Origin: Hominifimenecus microfluidus
Lineage (GTDB): Bacteria > Bacillota > Clostridia > Lachnospirales > Lachnospiraceae
Length of the DNA: 64,000 nucleotides
Direction: 5' to 3'
NCBI GenBank assembly: GCA_020687485.1
Contig: JAJEQR010000002.1
Location: 1 to 64,000, forward strand
Shown: piece after piece, positions 8,766 to 16,091 of the stretch
Position numbering within the stretch: position 1 is the stretch's first letter
Layout: every line of letters begins with the position of its first letter
Position numbers and translations under genes: made by a program
Notes under the pieces: model-generated
What the model was told of the DNA's origin: nothing
Seen by the model: only the letters and a program-made list of their open reading frames with translations
Databases searched by the model: none

Positions 8766-9758
8766 GTGCCAAAGGGGACGAACCAGAAATTAAAACTGTA
8801 TTATTTAGCTCAAATCATGGTAAATAACACAGACGATGAACACGCAATGACTTTGCAGGATATAAAAAATGCACTTGAATATTATGATATTACAGCAGAT
8901 AGAAAAAGCCTGTATGATGACATTAATGTACTGCGTGATATGGGATTAGATATTCTTGGAGAGCAGCGTGGCAGAAACTACTATTACCATGTGGGAAAGA
9001 AAAAATTTGAATTGGCAGAACTAAAATTGCTTGTAGATGCAATTCAGTCATCTAAATTTATTACTGCAAAGAAATCACATGAGCTGATTAAAAAGCTGGA
9101 GAGCTTTGCCAGTAGATACGAAGCAGCACAGCTTCAAAGACAAGTTGTAGTTGCTGGACGTATTAAGACCATGAATGAGAGTATTTATTATAATGTGGAT
9201 GCAATTCATTCAGCAATCGCAACCAACCATAAGATACGTTTTCAGTACTTCCAATGGAATATAAAAAAGCAAATGGAATTACGGCATGACGGGCAGTTTT
9301 ATGAAGTAAGTCCTTGGGCATTAACATGGGACGATGAAAATTATTATCTAGTCGGATATGACGCACAAGCTGAGAAAATCAAGCATTACCGTGTAGATAA
9401 AATGCGAAAACTGACTATCATGGATGATAAAAGGGAAGGTAAGGAGTATTTTAAGCAATTCAACCTTGCTGCTTATGCCAAGAAAAATTTTGGGATGTTT
9501 GGTGGAGAGGAAGAAAATGTGCGTATGCAGTTTTCTAATGACTTAGTTGGAGTAGTAATAGACAGATTTGGAAAGGACATTATCATTTCTCCAATAGACG
9601 ATGAACATTTCACAGTAAATGTGAATGTGGCAATCAGCAGTCAATTTTTCGGTTGGGTATTTGCACTTGGTATGGGAGTGAAGATATTAAGTCCGAGCAG
9701 CGTGGTAGAACGCATGAAACAGGAAGTCGATGCATTGCATGAATTATATGGGCGATAA
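8766..9758 (+). CDS. WYL-domain transcriptional regulator
   Basis: 330 residues starting at GTG 8766 behind an AAGGGGGCGAG site. The N-terminus is a DeoR/YafY-type winged helix (LQDIKNALEYYDITADRKSLYDDINVLRDMG). The middle has the WYL core (KIRFQYFQWN ... VSPWALTWDDENYYLVGYD ... KHYRVDKMRKL) and the C-terminus a WCX-type extension. Such proteins repress or activate nearby genes, often in mobile and defence loci, with the WYL fold sensing a ligand. It stands just upstream of the palindrome-separated small genes and may control them; that is inference from position. Confidence 0.85.
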   Translation: MPKGTNQKLKLYYLAQIMVNNTDDEHAMTLQDIKNALEYYDITADRKSLYDDINVLRDMGLDILGEQRGRNYYYHVGKKKFELAELKLLVDAIQSSKFITAKKSHELIKKLESFASRYEAAQLQRQVVVAGRIKTMNESIYYNVDAIHSAIATNHKIRFQYFQWNIKKQMELRHDGQFYEVSPWALTWDDENYYLVGYDAQAEKIKHYRVDKMRKLTIMDDKREGKEYFKQFNLAAYAKKNFGMFGGEEENVRMQFSNDLVGVVIDRFGKDIIISPIDDEHFTVNVNVAISSQFFGWVFALGMGVKILSPSSVVERMKQEVDALHELYGR

Positions 9759-9767
9759 TGAGAAGCA

Positions 9768-9860
9768 ATGCTTGAGGAATACTGGTTTGATGAACCTGCA
9801 AAAATCGTGGCGTTGCAAGTGAAATGGGACACTTCTGGTCACAGCGTCCAGAAGTTATGA
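9768..9860 (+). other. Truncated mini-ORF running into the first palindromic repeat
   Basis: An ATG-started frame of 30 codons begins MLEEYWFDEPAKIVALQVKW and then reads through the 25-bp repeat to a stop. Its protein-like beginning and its end in the repeat suggest the 5' remnant of a gene cut off at the repeat. It is short, and chance cannot be excluded. Confidence 0.3.
9831..9855. repeat. 25-bp palindromic repeat, copy 1
   Basis: ACTTCTGG and CCAGAAGT form a perfect 8-bp inverted repeat around a 9-base centre TCACAGCGT. It lies 28 bases before the start of the first small gene. Confidence 0.85.
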
Positions 9861-9883
9861 GAAATGGAGCGAGAGGTGGCTAT

Positions 9884-10246
9884 ATGGGAAAAGCGTATAC
9901 GAAGAAAGAACATGATAAATGCAAACAGGTGGCAGAAGCATTTCAAGAATTATATGCTATGTATGGAGATATGTGCGTTTTAGATGCAGGAGATTTTGGA
10001 TTTGTGCATCTGAAATGGTTCAGAGATGGTTATTTTGATGGAAATACTGTATATACGGATAGCAGAGAAATGTTTGATGACCTCTGGGAAATGTGGATGG
10101 ACTATGTACTTTTGGCACCTGTGAAGGGAACAGATCGGGAAGAATTAGATTATGATGAACTGTATGCAGAGCTTCCAGAAGATAAAAAAACAGAGTATGA
10201 ACAAAAAAGACAAGAATTATTAGAATTATCTGGATTGAACGATTGA
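9884..10246 (+). CDS. Small acidic protein of unknown function, cassette 1
   Basis: 120 residues from ATG 9884 after a GAGAGGTGG site. Strongly acidic, rich in aromatic residues (FGFVHLKWFRDGYFDG; FDDLWEMWMDYV) with a charged helical tail. I do not recognise the family. The 5' end (GGTGGCTATATGGG) closely resembles that of the next gene (GGTGGATATATGGG). Acidic, soluble, single-domain proteins in arrays of this kind are often immunity proteins, but nothing in the sequence proves it. Confidence 0.6.
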   Translation: MGKAYTKKEHDKCKQVAEAFQELYAMYGDMCVLDAGDFGFVHLKWFRDGYFDGNTVYTDSREMFDDLWEMWMDYVLLAPVKGTDREELDYDELYAELPEDKKTEYEQKRQELLELSGLND

Positions 10247-10256
10247 TGTTGTGGTT

Positions 10257-10281
10257 ACTTCTGGACGCTGTGACCAAAAGC
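10257..10281. repeat. 25-bp palindromic repeat, copy 2 (inverted orientation)
   Basis: Matches the reverse complement of copy 1 at 23 of 25 positions (centre ACGCTGTGA); the right arm has two changes. It sits between the first and second small genes. Confidence 0.8.
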
Positions 10282-10295
10282 AGAAAGGTGGATAT

Positions 10296-10970
10296 ATGGG
10301 TAAACAAGCAGATATAGAACTACTCATGGATAGTTGGAAAGAAAAGCATAGAAATAAAGGTTATAAGCATTTTATCAGAGATGGTATTGTATGTGAGGAA
10401 CAATGGGAAAAGCAGCAGACTCCGAAAGTATGCTATTTTCTGAAAGAGGCATATACATCAAATGAGAATGGATATAATCTAGTAGAGGATTTGCATGATT
10501 GCGAGCAACCTTGGACTATGTGGAGAAAAATTGCGATATGGACACAGGCAATACACAATGCATTTAGTCAAAATATGTGCGAATACGATGAGGAAGTTTT
10601 GCGTTCCCACGAAAAAGAAATAATTGATCGGATCGCAGTAGTTAATGTGAAAAAGAGCAATGGTGAAAATTCGTCAAATTATGAGGATTTAGAAAAATAT
10701 GCCATAGAAGATCGAGCCGAGATAAAGAGAGAACTTGAAATAATTAGACCAGATATTATCGTATGTGGTAATAATTGCAGTTTATTGAAAATTGTGTTAG
10801 GAGATGATTTCCATAATGAGGATACGTGGGATAATATGCTTGGTCTTTGGAAAGATACCCTTGTGATTGATTATTATCACCCAGCAGTACACTACCCTAA
10901 TCGGGTAAATTACTATGCACTTATGTCGATTTGTGATGTCGCAAAAAGAAAATATGGAACACCATTTTGA
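10296..10970 (+). CDS. Uracil-DNA-glycosylase-like protein, cassette 2
   Basis: 224 residues from ATG 10296. The pattern CYFLKEAYTSN near residue 45, a central ELEIIRPDIIVCGNN strand-loop, and a C-terminal VIDYYHPAVHYPN resemble the uracil-DNA glycosylase superfamily, where an early loop, an IRPxxVVxLG-type strand and an HPS/HPA loop form the base-binding pocket. The catalytic water-activating residue is not evident, so activity is uncertain. The gene lies between repeat copies 2 and 3. Role in the element could be DNA repair, base sensing or defence; this is inference. Confidence 0.5.
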   Translation: MGKQADIELLMDSWKEKHRNKGYKHFIRDGIVCEEQWEKQQTPKVCYFLKEAYTSNENGYNLVEDLHDCEQPWTMWRKIAIWTQAIHNAFSQNMCEYDEEVLRSHEKEIIDRIAVVNVKKSNGENSSNYEDLEKYAIEDRAEIKRELEIIRPDIIVCGNNCSLLKIVLGDDFHNEDTWDNMLGLWKDTLVIDYYHPAVHYPNRVNYYALMSICDVAKRKYGTPF

Positions 10971-11002
10971 GATACATAAATAAATTTCCGGGAGGATGTA
11001 GT

Positions 11003-11365
11003 ATGGTTGAAAAATTTATAAAATGGGCAGAAAATGCATTGCAGGATGCTGAATTATCAAATGTTGTGGCACTCAATTTTAATCTGTATGAGGATCAAGA
11101 TTCCTTTTGGGCAATAGAGATAGTTGGAACATCTTCATTTGATGAGAATGATGCAGATTGGGCATGTGATGAGGTTTTTGTAACGAGAGACAATCCATTT
11201 ACATGGGAAGAAGAAACGGATTGCGATGCTATACTTGAAGAAGTGACAGAATGGATCGGAGATTTGATGGACGGTACTGTGCTTATGGAGATGTTGGAGA
11301 GACTTCAAGGCATTGGTGTTGGTTTTGTTGATGGGGATATAGAAATTGTATATAAGAAAGAGTAA
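11003..11365 (+). CDS. Small acidic protein of unknown function (immunity-like)
   Basis: 120 residues from ATG 11003 with a GGGAGGA site. Very acidic (WACDEVFVTRDNPFTWEEETDCD) with alternating strands and a C-terminal helix. The composition and size recall immunity proteins of polymorphic toxins, but I cannot assign a family. It follows the glycosylase-like gene by 32 bases with no repeat between them, so the two may form one cassette. Confidence 0.55.
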   Translation: MVEKFIKWAENALQDAELSNVVALNFNLYEDQDSFWAIEIVGTSSFDENDADWACDEVFVTRDNPFTWEEETDCDAILEEVTEWIGDLMDGTVLMEMLERLQGIGVGFVDGDIEIVYKKE

Positions 11366-11370
11366 TTTTC

Positions 11371-11395
11371 ACTTCTGGTCACAACGTCCAGAAGC
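11371..11395. repeat. 25-bp palindromic repeat, copy 3
   Basis: Same orientation as copy 1 with two base changes (ACTTCTGG, centre TCACAACGT, CCAGAAGC). It begins six bases after the stop of the preceding gene and 16 bases before the next start. Confidence 0.8.
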
Positions 11396-11410
11396 GAATA
11401 AAGGATTGAT

Positions 11411-11671
11411 ATGATGGATCAGAGAGTGGATATTCCCTGTCAGGTATGCTTGGTTACTTCGACCAAAGGAGAGATAAGACCATTGTGGTGTCGCTATCAG
11501 ACCGAACAGGGAGAACTGATAAAAATAAACATAGACGAAGTAAAACAGACTGGGAATACCGGAAATCTATTTTTTGAGTGTACGTCATACGGTGAAGAGA
11601 GAAAATCGATGTTTGTTTTGATGATGGATAATAGGACATTTCAGTGGAAGATAATAAGAATATTACTATAG
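11411..11671 (+). CDS. Small protein of unknown function, cassette 3
   Basis: 86 residues starting MMDQRVDIPCQVCLVTSTKG. Looks like a small all-beta protein (QVCLVTSTKGEIRPLWCRYQ; GELIKINIDEV). Weak ribosome-binding site. No family recognised. It closes the array. Confidence 0.5.
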   Translation: MMDQRVDIPCQVCLVTSTKGEIRPLWCRYQTEQGELIKINIDEVKQTGNTGNLFFECTSYGEERKSMFVLMMDNRTFQWKIIRILL

Positions 11672-11818
11672 GAGAAATGTATGAATCCGCCTGTATGATG
11701 AAAATACAACTCTACAATAGGGGAATAATCATACTCCCTTAATAAGAAATTTCCAAAATATGGCAGCTTGTCTACAATAGTGATATACAAAAGTTCCCCC
11801 AGAAGGGAGGTGTATATC

Positions 11819-12154
11819 ATGAGGTACGACCAGATATATGATAGAATCAATTCGTTGTGCGAGGAGAGAGGCTGGAGCCAGTATAAGTTGATTCATGAAA
11901 GTGGAATACCGCAAAGTTCCTTTTATAATATGATGGACAGGCATTCAATTCCACAGTTAGATATGATTCAGCGTATCTGCGATGGCTTTAATATTACATT
12001 GGCGGAATTTTTTGCAGATAATGATGCAGAGTATGAAGAATTATCAAAGGATGATCTTTTATTTTTACATATTTCCAGAAACCTAAATGCAAATAGCAGA
12101 GATAGGGCATTGTCATATATGCAGGCATTACAAGATATGCAGCAGAATGAATAA
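11819..12154 (+). CDS. Cro/CI-type (XRE) regulator
   Basis: 111 residues from ATG 11819 behind GAAGGGAGGTG. The helix-turn-helix spans about residues 18-60 (WSQYKLIHESGIPQSSFYNMM, then IPQLDMIQRICDGFNITLAEFF). Two copies of TCTACAATAG lie upstream, near 11709 and 11770, and could be promoter or operator elements. The short acidic tail has no recognised sensor. Convergent with the relaxase gene. Likely represses transfer genes, which is inference. Confidence 0.8.
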   Translation: MRYDQIYDRINSLCEERGWSQYKLIHESGIPQSSFYNMMDRHSIPQLDMIQRICDGFNITLAEFFADNDAEYEELSKDDLLFLHISRNLNANSRDRALSYMQALQDMQQNE

Positions 12155-12193
12155 AATCCGATGTTATCATAAGCAGATAGCACCGGATTTTTT
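12153..12193. terminator. Bidirectional terminator between XRE gene and relaxase gene
   Basis: AAAATCCG pairs with CGGATTTT across a 23-base loop; there is a T-run on the plus strand and an A-run before the stem that serves the minus strand. Confidence 0.65.
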
Positions 12194-12197
12194 AATT

Positions 12198-13568
12198 CTA
12201 AAGAGAATGTCGAGAGATTGTTGTTTTTTCTTCCTCTGGTTGTTTTTGAGACGGTTGTTTGTTGAGGTATTGGTTAAGAGTTTGCAATTTCTGTTCCATT
12301 TCAGAAATTTCTTTTTCGGCAGTTCTGTACGATTTTTGCAGTTCTGCCTTTTTCTTTTCCATAGTATGATAATCCGCACGCATTTGATCAAGACTTATGT
12401 TTTTCGTGTCTATTCCGGCTTTTTGAAGTACATTTTTTGCACCGTCATATAAAAGCAATTCGCTTTCGTGCCTTCGGAAATACTCGTCTGGATTTTTTGA
12501 TTTTTTGGAGCGAACATGGTAAGGCTTATTTGCTTCAAATTGTTCTGCATATTTGATGAGTTCTGCAAAAGGTTTCATTTCATGTTCTAATGTCACAAGC
12601 TCTGACCGGACGGTAGTGGAAATGGTTCTCCTTTCTGCAACCTGTTGCTCTAATGCACTAATTGATTTTGCATTGGCGTATGTGCTCGCAGCTATTTTTA
12701 GATTCTCAATTTCTGCCCAGTGTTGCAATCCAGGACTCTCGGCGAAATTCTCAGATGAAGTATCTATGAGCTTGCGTTTCACATAATCTCTCTGCTTATA
12801 TTCGGTACGTTTCTTGTCTCGTGTTTCAATACGCTCTTTGATATTTTCTCTTGTATAAGCATTACCTAAAGAACGGTTACTGCCACGGACAAATCTTTCA
12901 GCACCGGCAGGGCGGAAGGAAATATACGAAAGAGCGCCGTCCAGTTCTTCACCTTTAATTTCATATCCTTTTAGCTTTATCAAGCGTATAAAATCCTCGT
13001 AGGAATTAGATAATTTGATGGTTGCATCAATATCACGACGCAGCTTGTTCTTCCATGATTTTCCATTTCTTTCAGCTTCCCATTCTGTGTGCTTTTTGCC
13101 ACGCTGTTGTCCCGGAATAATGGTAGAAAGTTGATGCTCATTACAAAGCTCATCGCTTAGTTTTCTTATTTGATAGTAGTTCTTTTTACAGGTGTTATAT
13201 TTTTTGTGATCGATGTTATCGGTTGCACAGAAAATGATGTGATTATGCACATGATCTTTTTCAATGTGAGTTGCAATAACATAGGAGTATTTACCACCGA
13301 GAAGTCTGTCTGCAAGCTCTTTTCCAATCTGATGAGCTTCATCAAAAGATACTTCTCCAGGAGCAAATGATTGTATTAAATGGTGCGCTAGATTGTCTCC
13401 ATTTTTTATATTTTTCCCATTAGCAAAAGCAAATTCCAGATATGCAGTCTGAGCAGAACAACCGAAAGAGGAGACATATAATTCTCCGTCGGTTTTATCC
13501 GGATTGCAGATGTACGCTATCGACTTATCAACGGTTGCTTTGATAGCATGGATTCGTGTGTATGCCAT
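12198..13568 (-). CDS. MOBP-type relaxase (MobA/MobL family) of element A
   Basis: 456 residues. The N-terminal relaxase domain shows the three-His metal site at residues 101-110 (HIEKDHVHNH), preceded by the GGKYSYVIAT strand. The active tyrosine is probably one of those in the first 40 residues (Y3, Y19 or Y31). The C-terminal half is a long charged coiled coil ending in a Lys/Glu-rich tail. It nicks oriT, stays attached to the 5' end and leads the strand into the channel. The start overlaps the MobC-like gene by 52 bases, the standard arrangement, and a predicted oriT lies just upstream of that gene. Confidence 0.9.
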   Translation of the reverse strand: MAYTRIHAIKATVDKSIAYICNPDKTDGELYVSSFGCSAQTAYLEFAFANGKNIKNGDNLAHHLIQSFAPGEVSFDEAHQIGKELADRLLGGKYSYVIATHIEKDHVHNHIIFCATDNIDHKKYNTCKKNYYQIRKLSDELCNEHQLSTIIPGQQRGKKHTEWEAERNGKSWKNKLRRDIDATIKLSNSYEDFIRLIKLKGYEIKGEELDGALSYISFRPAGAERFVRGSNRSLGNAYTRENIKERIETRDKKRTEYKQRDYVKRKLIDTSSENFAESPGLQHWAEIENLKIAASTYANAKSISALEQQVAERRTISTTVRSELVTLEHEMKPFAELIKYAEQFEANKPYHVRSKKSKNPDEYFRRHESELLLYDGAKNVLQKAGIDTKNISLDQMRADYHTMEKKKAELQKSYRTAEKEISEMEQKLQTLNQYLNKQPSQKQPEEEKTTISRHSL

Positions 13569-13858
13569 ACTTTTTGCATCAGCTCCTTTACTTCTTTTAT
13601 ATCTTCAGAATATAAATTTCCAGTTGTGTTTGCTCTCTTGGCAATCTGGTTTAGAAGATTGCTGATCCGGGATAGTTCTACAGAGTAATCATGCAGAAAT
13701 TTATAATCCACATCATAGACATATCCATATATAATCAGGTTTCTCAAATATGCTGACATACTGCCGAGGCTAGATAGTTTTGATTTATTCTTCAAAATAT
13801 ACATTTCATCATCACTTAGATAGAGTGTGATTTTATGCTTACGATTTCTATTTGCCAT
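13517..13858 (-). CDS. MobC-like relaxosome accessory protein of element A
   Basis: 113 residues, basic N-terminus (MANRNRKHKITLYLSDDEMYIL) forming a ribbon-helix-helix, followed by helices with a LSRISNLLNQIAKRANTTG motif that is characteristic of MobC proteins. It helps the relaxase bind and melt oriT. First gene of the leftward mobilization operon. Confidence 0.85.
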   Translation of the reverse strand: MANRNRKHKITLYLSDDEMYILKNKSKLSSLGSMSAYLRNLIIYGYVYDVDYKFLHDYSVELSRISNLLNQIAKRANTTGNLYSEDIKEVKELMQKVWHTHESMLSKQPLISR

Positions 13859-13889
13859 AAGGGTTTTCCTTTCGTTTTTGACTATGCCA

Positions 13890-13985
13890 TAAATGGCAAT
13901 TTTTCTAAAAAGGGGGTTAGGGGGAGTATCCCCTTACAAGCAAATTTCTGACGGTTTATCCGGGAGGATAAATTGCAGAAATGGG
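13890..13985 (-). other. Predicted oriT of element A
   Basis: On the minus strand, just upstream of the mobC-like gene, an imperfect inverted repeat (TTCTG/CAGAA and TATCC/GGATA arms) is followed by GCTTGTAAGGGG, a short loop and CCCCCTAACCCCC. The oriT of element B at 41975-42080 has the same order with GCTCGTTAGGGG and CCCCCTAATACCCC. Shared sequence at the same place in front of two relaxase operons supports the call; the nick site is not known. Confidence 0.65.
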
Positions 13986-14081
13986 GGATGTGTACGGACA
14001 CATCCAATGCTTGCTGTTCTTGTGCAAATCCCCATAGGAGATTTGCGAGTTTTGGCTGCATAGGCAGCCTGTCTAAAACTC
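13986..14081. other. Cluster of three hairpins beside oriT
   Basis: Three consecutive perfect stems: GGATGTGT/ACACATCC (13986-14005), GCAAATC/GATTTGC (14024-14046), and GAGTTTT plus GGCTGC with GCAGCC and AAAACTC (14047-14081). The remaining DNA to 14380 shows no gene that I can support. The cluster could be part of oriT, a single-strand origin, or a structured leader RNA. Confidence 0.55.
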
Positions 14082-14385
14082 ATAGTGGCATTTCTGTCAC
14101 AAAAATGCAGGAAGATGAGGAAAGCAGGAAAAGAAAAAACTGCCACAGGGCATAGTGATACCCGGTAACAGTTTTGCATTTTCTAAAGAAGTATTGTATT
14201 TTATCCAGATTTATTGTATCAGCAGATTTTTAGCAGGTCAACCATGTTGCAAGGGGGATTTATAGGACAGGTTTTATAGTAGAATGATAATGGGAGTAGA
14301 AACGCTTAATTTAGGTATTTTTTACATGGAGGATAATGGATGATAACGGTGGTAATACACAATCGGAATAGAATATTAAATGTTA

Positions 14386-14416
14386 GGCATCTGACGCAAA
14401 GTTGGATGCTTTTTTA
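14386..14416 (+). terminator. Terminator in the oriT-XRE intergenic region
   Basis: GGCATC pairs with GATGC across a 13-base loop and is followed by TTTTTT. A 25-codon ATG frame ends inside it (from 14340), too short to call a gene. Confidence 0.6.
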
Positions 14417-14529
14417 ATACTCCCCAATAGGGGGATAGAGTGAAGATTGAGAATTTGATCGTGGTTTTTTGTTATCCGGGAAAGGATGTGATTTGGTTGC
14501 ACAAGAATCCACGACCACGATAGGGACAG

Positions 14530-14560
14530 GCTGTGCAAATTTTTGCACAGCTATTTTTTT
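14530..14560 (+). terminator. Terminator/attenuator upstream of second XRE gene
   Basis: GCTGTGCAAA pairs with TTTGCACAGC around a tight loop and is followed by TATTTTTTT. It lies 97 bases ahead of the XRE start and may attenuate readthrough into the integration genes. Confidence 0.75.
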
Positions 14561-14656
14561 GCATTGTCCAAAAAAGGACAGGCGGAACCAAAAAAGGACG
14601 GCGAAATGTTATGAAGCATTTGATAGAATGAACACAGAGACAAAAAGGGAGGTCTT

Positions 14657-15049
14657 ATGATTCACCAGATAACAAGAGCAGAATTGATTGTAATTGCTGC
14701 TAGACTAAAACAGGCACAGGACATGATAGGCTATTCTGACGAGCGAATGGCATCCATGTTTGATATATCAACCGTTCAATACTCAAAAATCTTACGAGGA
14801 CATAGCATGATTACGGAAGATAAGCTCATCATTTTGAAACAGGAAATGAATATAAGTCTTGATTACTTGATTACCGGACAGAGAGCTGGAAGAAATGTTC
14901 TCATTTCAAATCAGCCAATGACGGAAGTGGAATTTCGGATGTATATGGAAGAAATATCATATTATATTGAGAATCTTCCGGTAGAACTGAAGAAGGATAG
15001 AATGATGGAGATGATGCGTAGATTTTACAAAACTTTTAGCACATTGTGA
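14657..15049 (+). CDS. XRE-like DNA-binding protein
   Basis: 130 residues from ATG 14657 with AAAGGGAGG. Helix-turn-helix at residues about 25-70 (YSDERMASMFDISTVQYSKILRG, then DKLIILKQEMNISLDYLITG), the usual XRE pattern, followed by a helical C-terminus probably for dimerisation. Lies between the mobilization and integration modules of element A and probably regulates one of them. A very strong terminator follows. Confidence 0.75.
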   Translation: MIHQITRAELIVIAARLKQAQDMIGYSDERMASMFDISTVQYSKILRGHSMITEDKLIILKQEMNISLDYLITGQRAGRNVLISNQPMTEVEFRMYMEEISYYIENLPVELKKDRMMEMMRRFYKTFSTL

Positions 15050-15069
15050 TGCGATTTCGTCATTCACAG

Positions 15070-15115
15070 AAAGCACACAAGGAGTTAAAAGTAACAGTTT
15101 ACCTTGTGTGCTTTT
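15070..15115 (+). terminator. Strong terminator after XRE gene
   Basis: AAGCACACAAGG pairs perfectly with CCTTGTGTGCTT around a 19-base loop, followed by TT. Confidence 0.85.
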
Positions 15116-15148
15116 ATGGCTGATGAGGTCATGTATTTTATCCAAAAG

Positions 15149-15165
15149 GTCAGACAGTGTCTGAC
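15149..15165. promoter_or_regulatory. 17-bp palindrome, operator candidate
   Basis: GTCAGACA-G-TGTCTGAC is a perfect palindrome in a 528-base stretch (15050-15577) that has no supported gene. It could bind one of the element's regulators. Confidence 0.45.
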
Positions 15166-15480
15166 TAATTTGAACATTGATAATTGAATATTCAGATACA
15201 TGCAGGACGTGTGGAATATGTGGAGCCACTATGCGGACACGCCATGAGAAGCCTGCTTTCATATATGAAGGTTCATGTGATGGAATATGGAAATAGATTC
15301 TATATTGAAACTAAGGTAGGGAGCGAGTAATGTCTGGCAAAATATACAGCAGTTGTATTAGGCAATGATACATATTTTTAATAATGATACTTCCGGAGTA
15401 TTCCGGTCAACAAGAATGACGGTGCGAGACCGATGTGGGCAGAGGACTGAACTGCCACCTGTATGAATTTTTATATTTGT

Positions 15481-15528
15481 CAATAAAAGCATATTTAACG
15501 GTAAGTGTTCTTTTATTGGCAAATATGC
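15481..15528. promoter_or_regulatory. Interleaved inverted repeats ahead of the excisionase-like gene
   Basis: CAATAAAAG (15481-15489) is complementary to CTTTTATTG (15510-15518), and the adjoining GCATATTT (15489-15496) to AAATATGC (15521-15528). The order a-b-a'-b' allows a pseudoknot or two alternative hairpins 50 bases before the start of the next gene. The rest of 15166-15480 shows nothing I can assign. Confidence 0.5.
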
Positions 15529-15577
15529 CATGACGATAACAACAGAAAAAGTACATTTTCTTAGAAAGAGGTGAGCT

Positions 15578-15760
15578 ATGGAAAAGAAAGTTAATAAGAA
15601 GGACTTCATAAGATACGATGAAGGTGCTGAGAGATATTCAATGAGCAAGCACAGCTTTATGAAGCTGGCGCAGGAAGCTCATGCGGTATATAAAATCAAT
15701 CGTATTACGTTAGTGAATGTACCTATCTTTGAGGAATATCTTGAATCTTTTCGTGTGTAA
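15578..15760 (+). CDS. DUF6462 excisionase-like protein
   Basis: 60 residues, MEKKVNKKDFIRYDEGAERYSMSKHSFMKLAQEAHAVYKINR, then a VNVPIFEEYLESF end. This matches the DUF6462 pattern (RYxEGAxxYSM, LAxEAxAxYKI, FExYLExF), a MerR/Xis-like winged helix found beside Tn916-type integrases. Probably bends DNA at the element's ends for excision. RBS AAAGAGGTGAG precedes the ATG. Confidence 0.8.
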   Translation: MEKKVNKKDFIRYDEGAERYSMSKHSFMKLAQEAHAVYKINRITLVNVPIFEEYLESFRV

Positions 15761-15868
15761 AAACGATAGAAAAGTGGTTGCAAATTATTGTATATCAAAA
15801 AATTAGTTGACTTTTTGATATACAAGATGTATTATGGATTTAAGGTTATGAAGGGTAGGTGATGACGG

Positions 15869-16051
15869 TTGGCAAGAACCGGGAGACCACGACTGGAGAA
15901 TCCTAGAAGTGAAGGTGTGTTTATCCGTCTCACAAAAGATGAGCATACGGATATAACAGAGTATGCAAATAATCATAATCTGACCATAACACAGACGCTT
16001 GTTCAAGGATTTTACACGATGGTTGACAAAGACAAGTCTGAGGACGAGTGA
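15869..16051 (+). CDS. Ribbon-helix-helix-type small protein
   Basis: 60 residues from TTG 15869 (a GGTAGGTGATG site lies upstream; no better start exists). Sequence RPRLENPRSEGVFIRLTKDEHTDITEYANNHNLT has the strand-helix-helix spacing of a CopG/Arc-type DNA-binding protein. Lies 40 bases ahead of the integrase and may tune its expression. Confidence 0.6.
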   Translation: MARTGRPRLENPRSEGVFIRLTKDEHTDITEYANNHNLTITQTLVQGFYTMVDKDKSEDE

Positions 16052-16091
16052 TGGCATTTGTGACCTCTTTCTTTTAGAAAGGTGGTGCAAT

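Noticed and set aside
14340..14417. 25-codon ATG frame with a GGAGG-like site in the oriT region
   Set aside because: Ends inside a terminator stem and shows no protein-like pattern.
14415..14436. TACTCCCC-AATA-GGGGGATA as a second oriT
   Set aside because: Lacks the GCTTGTAAG lead and the CTAA-CCCC tail shared by the two predicted oriT sites.
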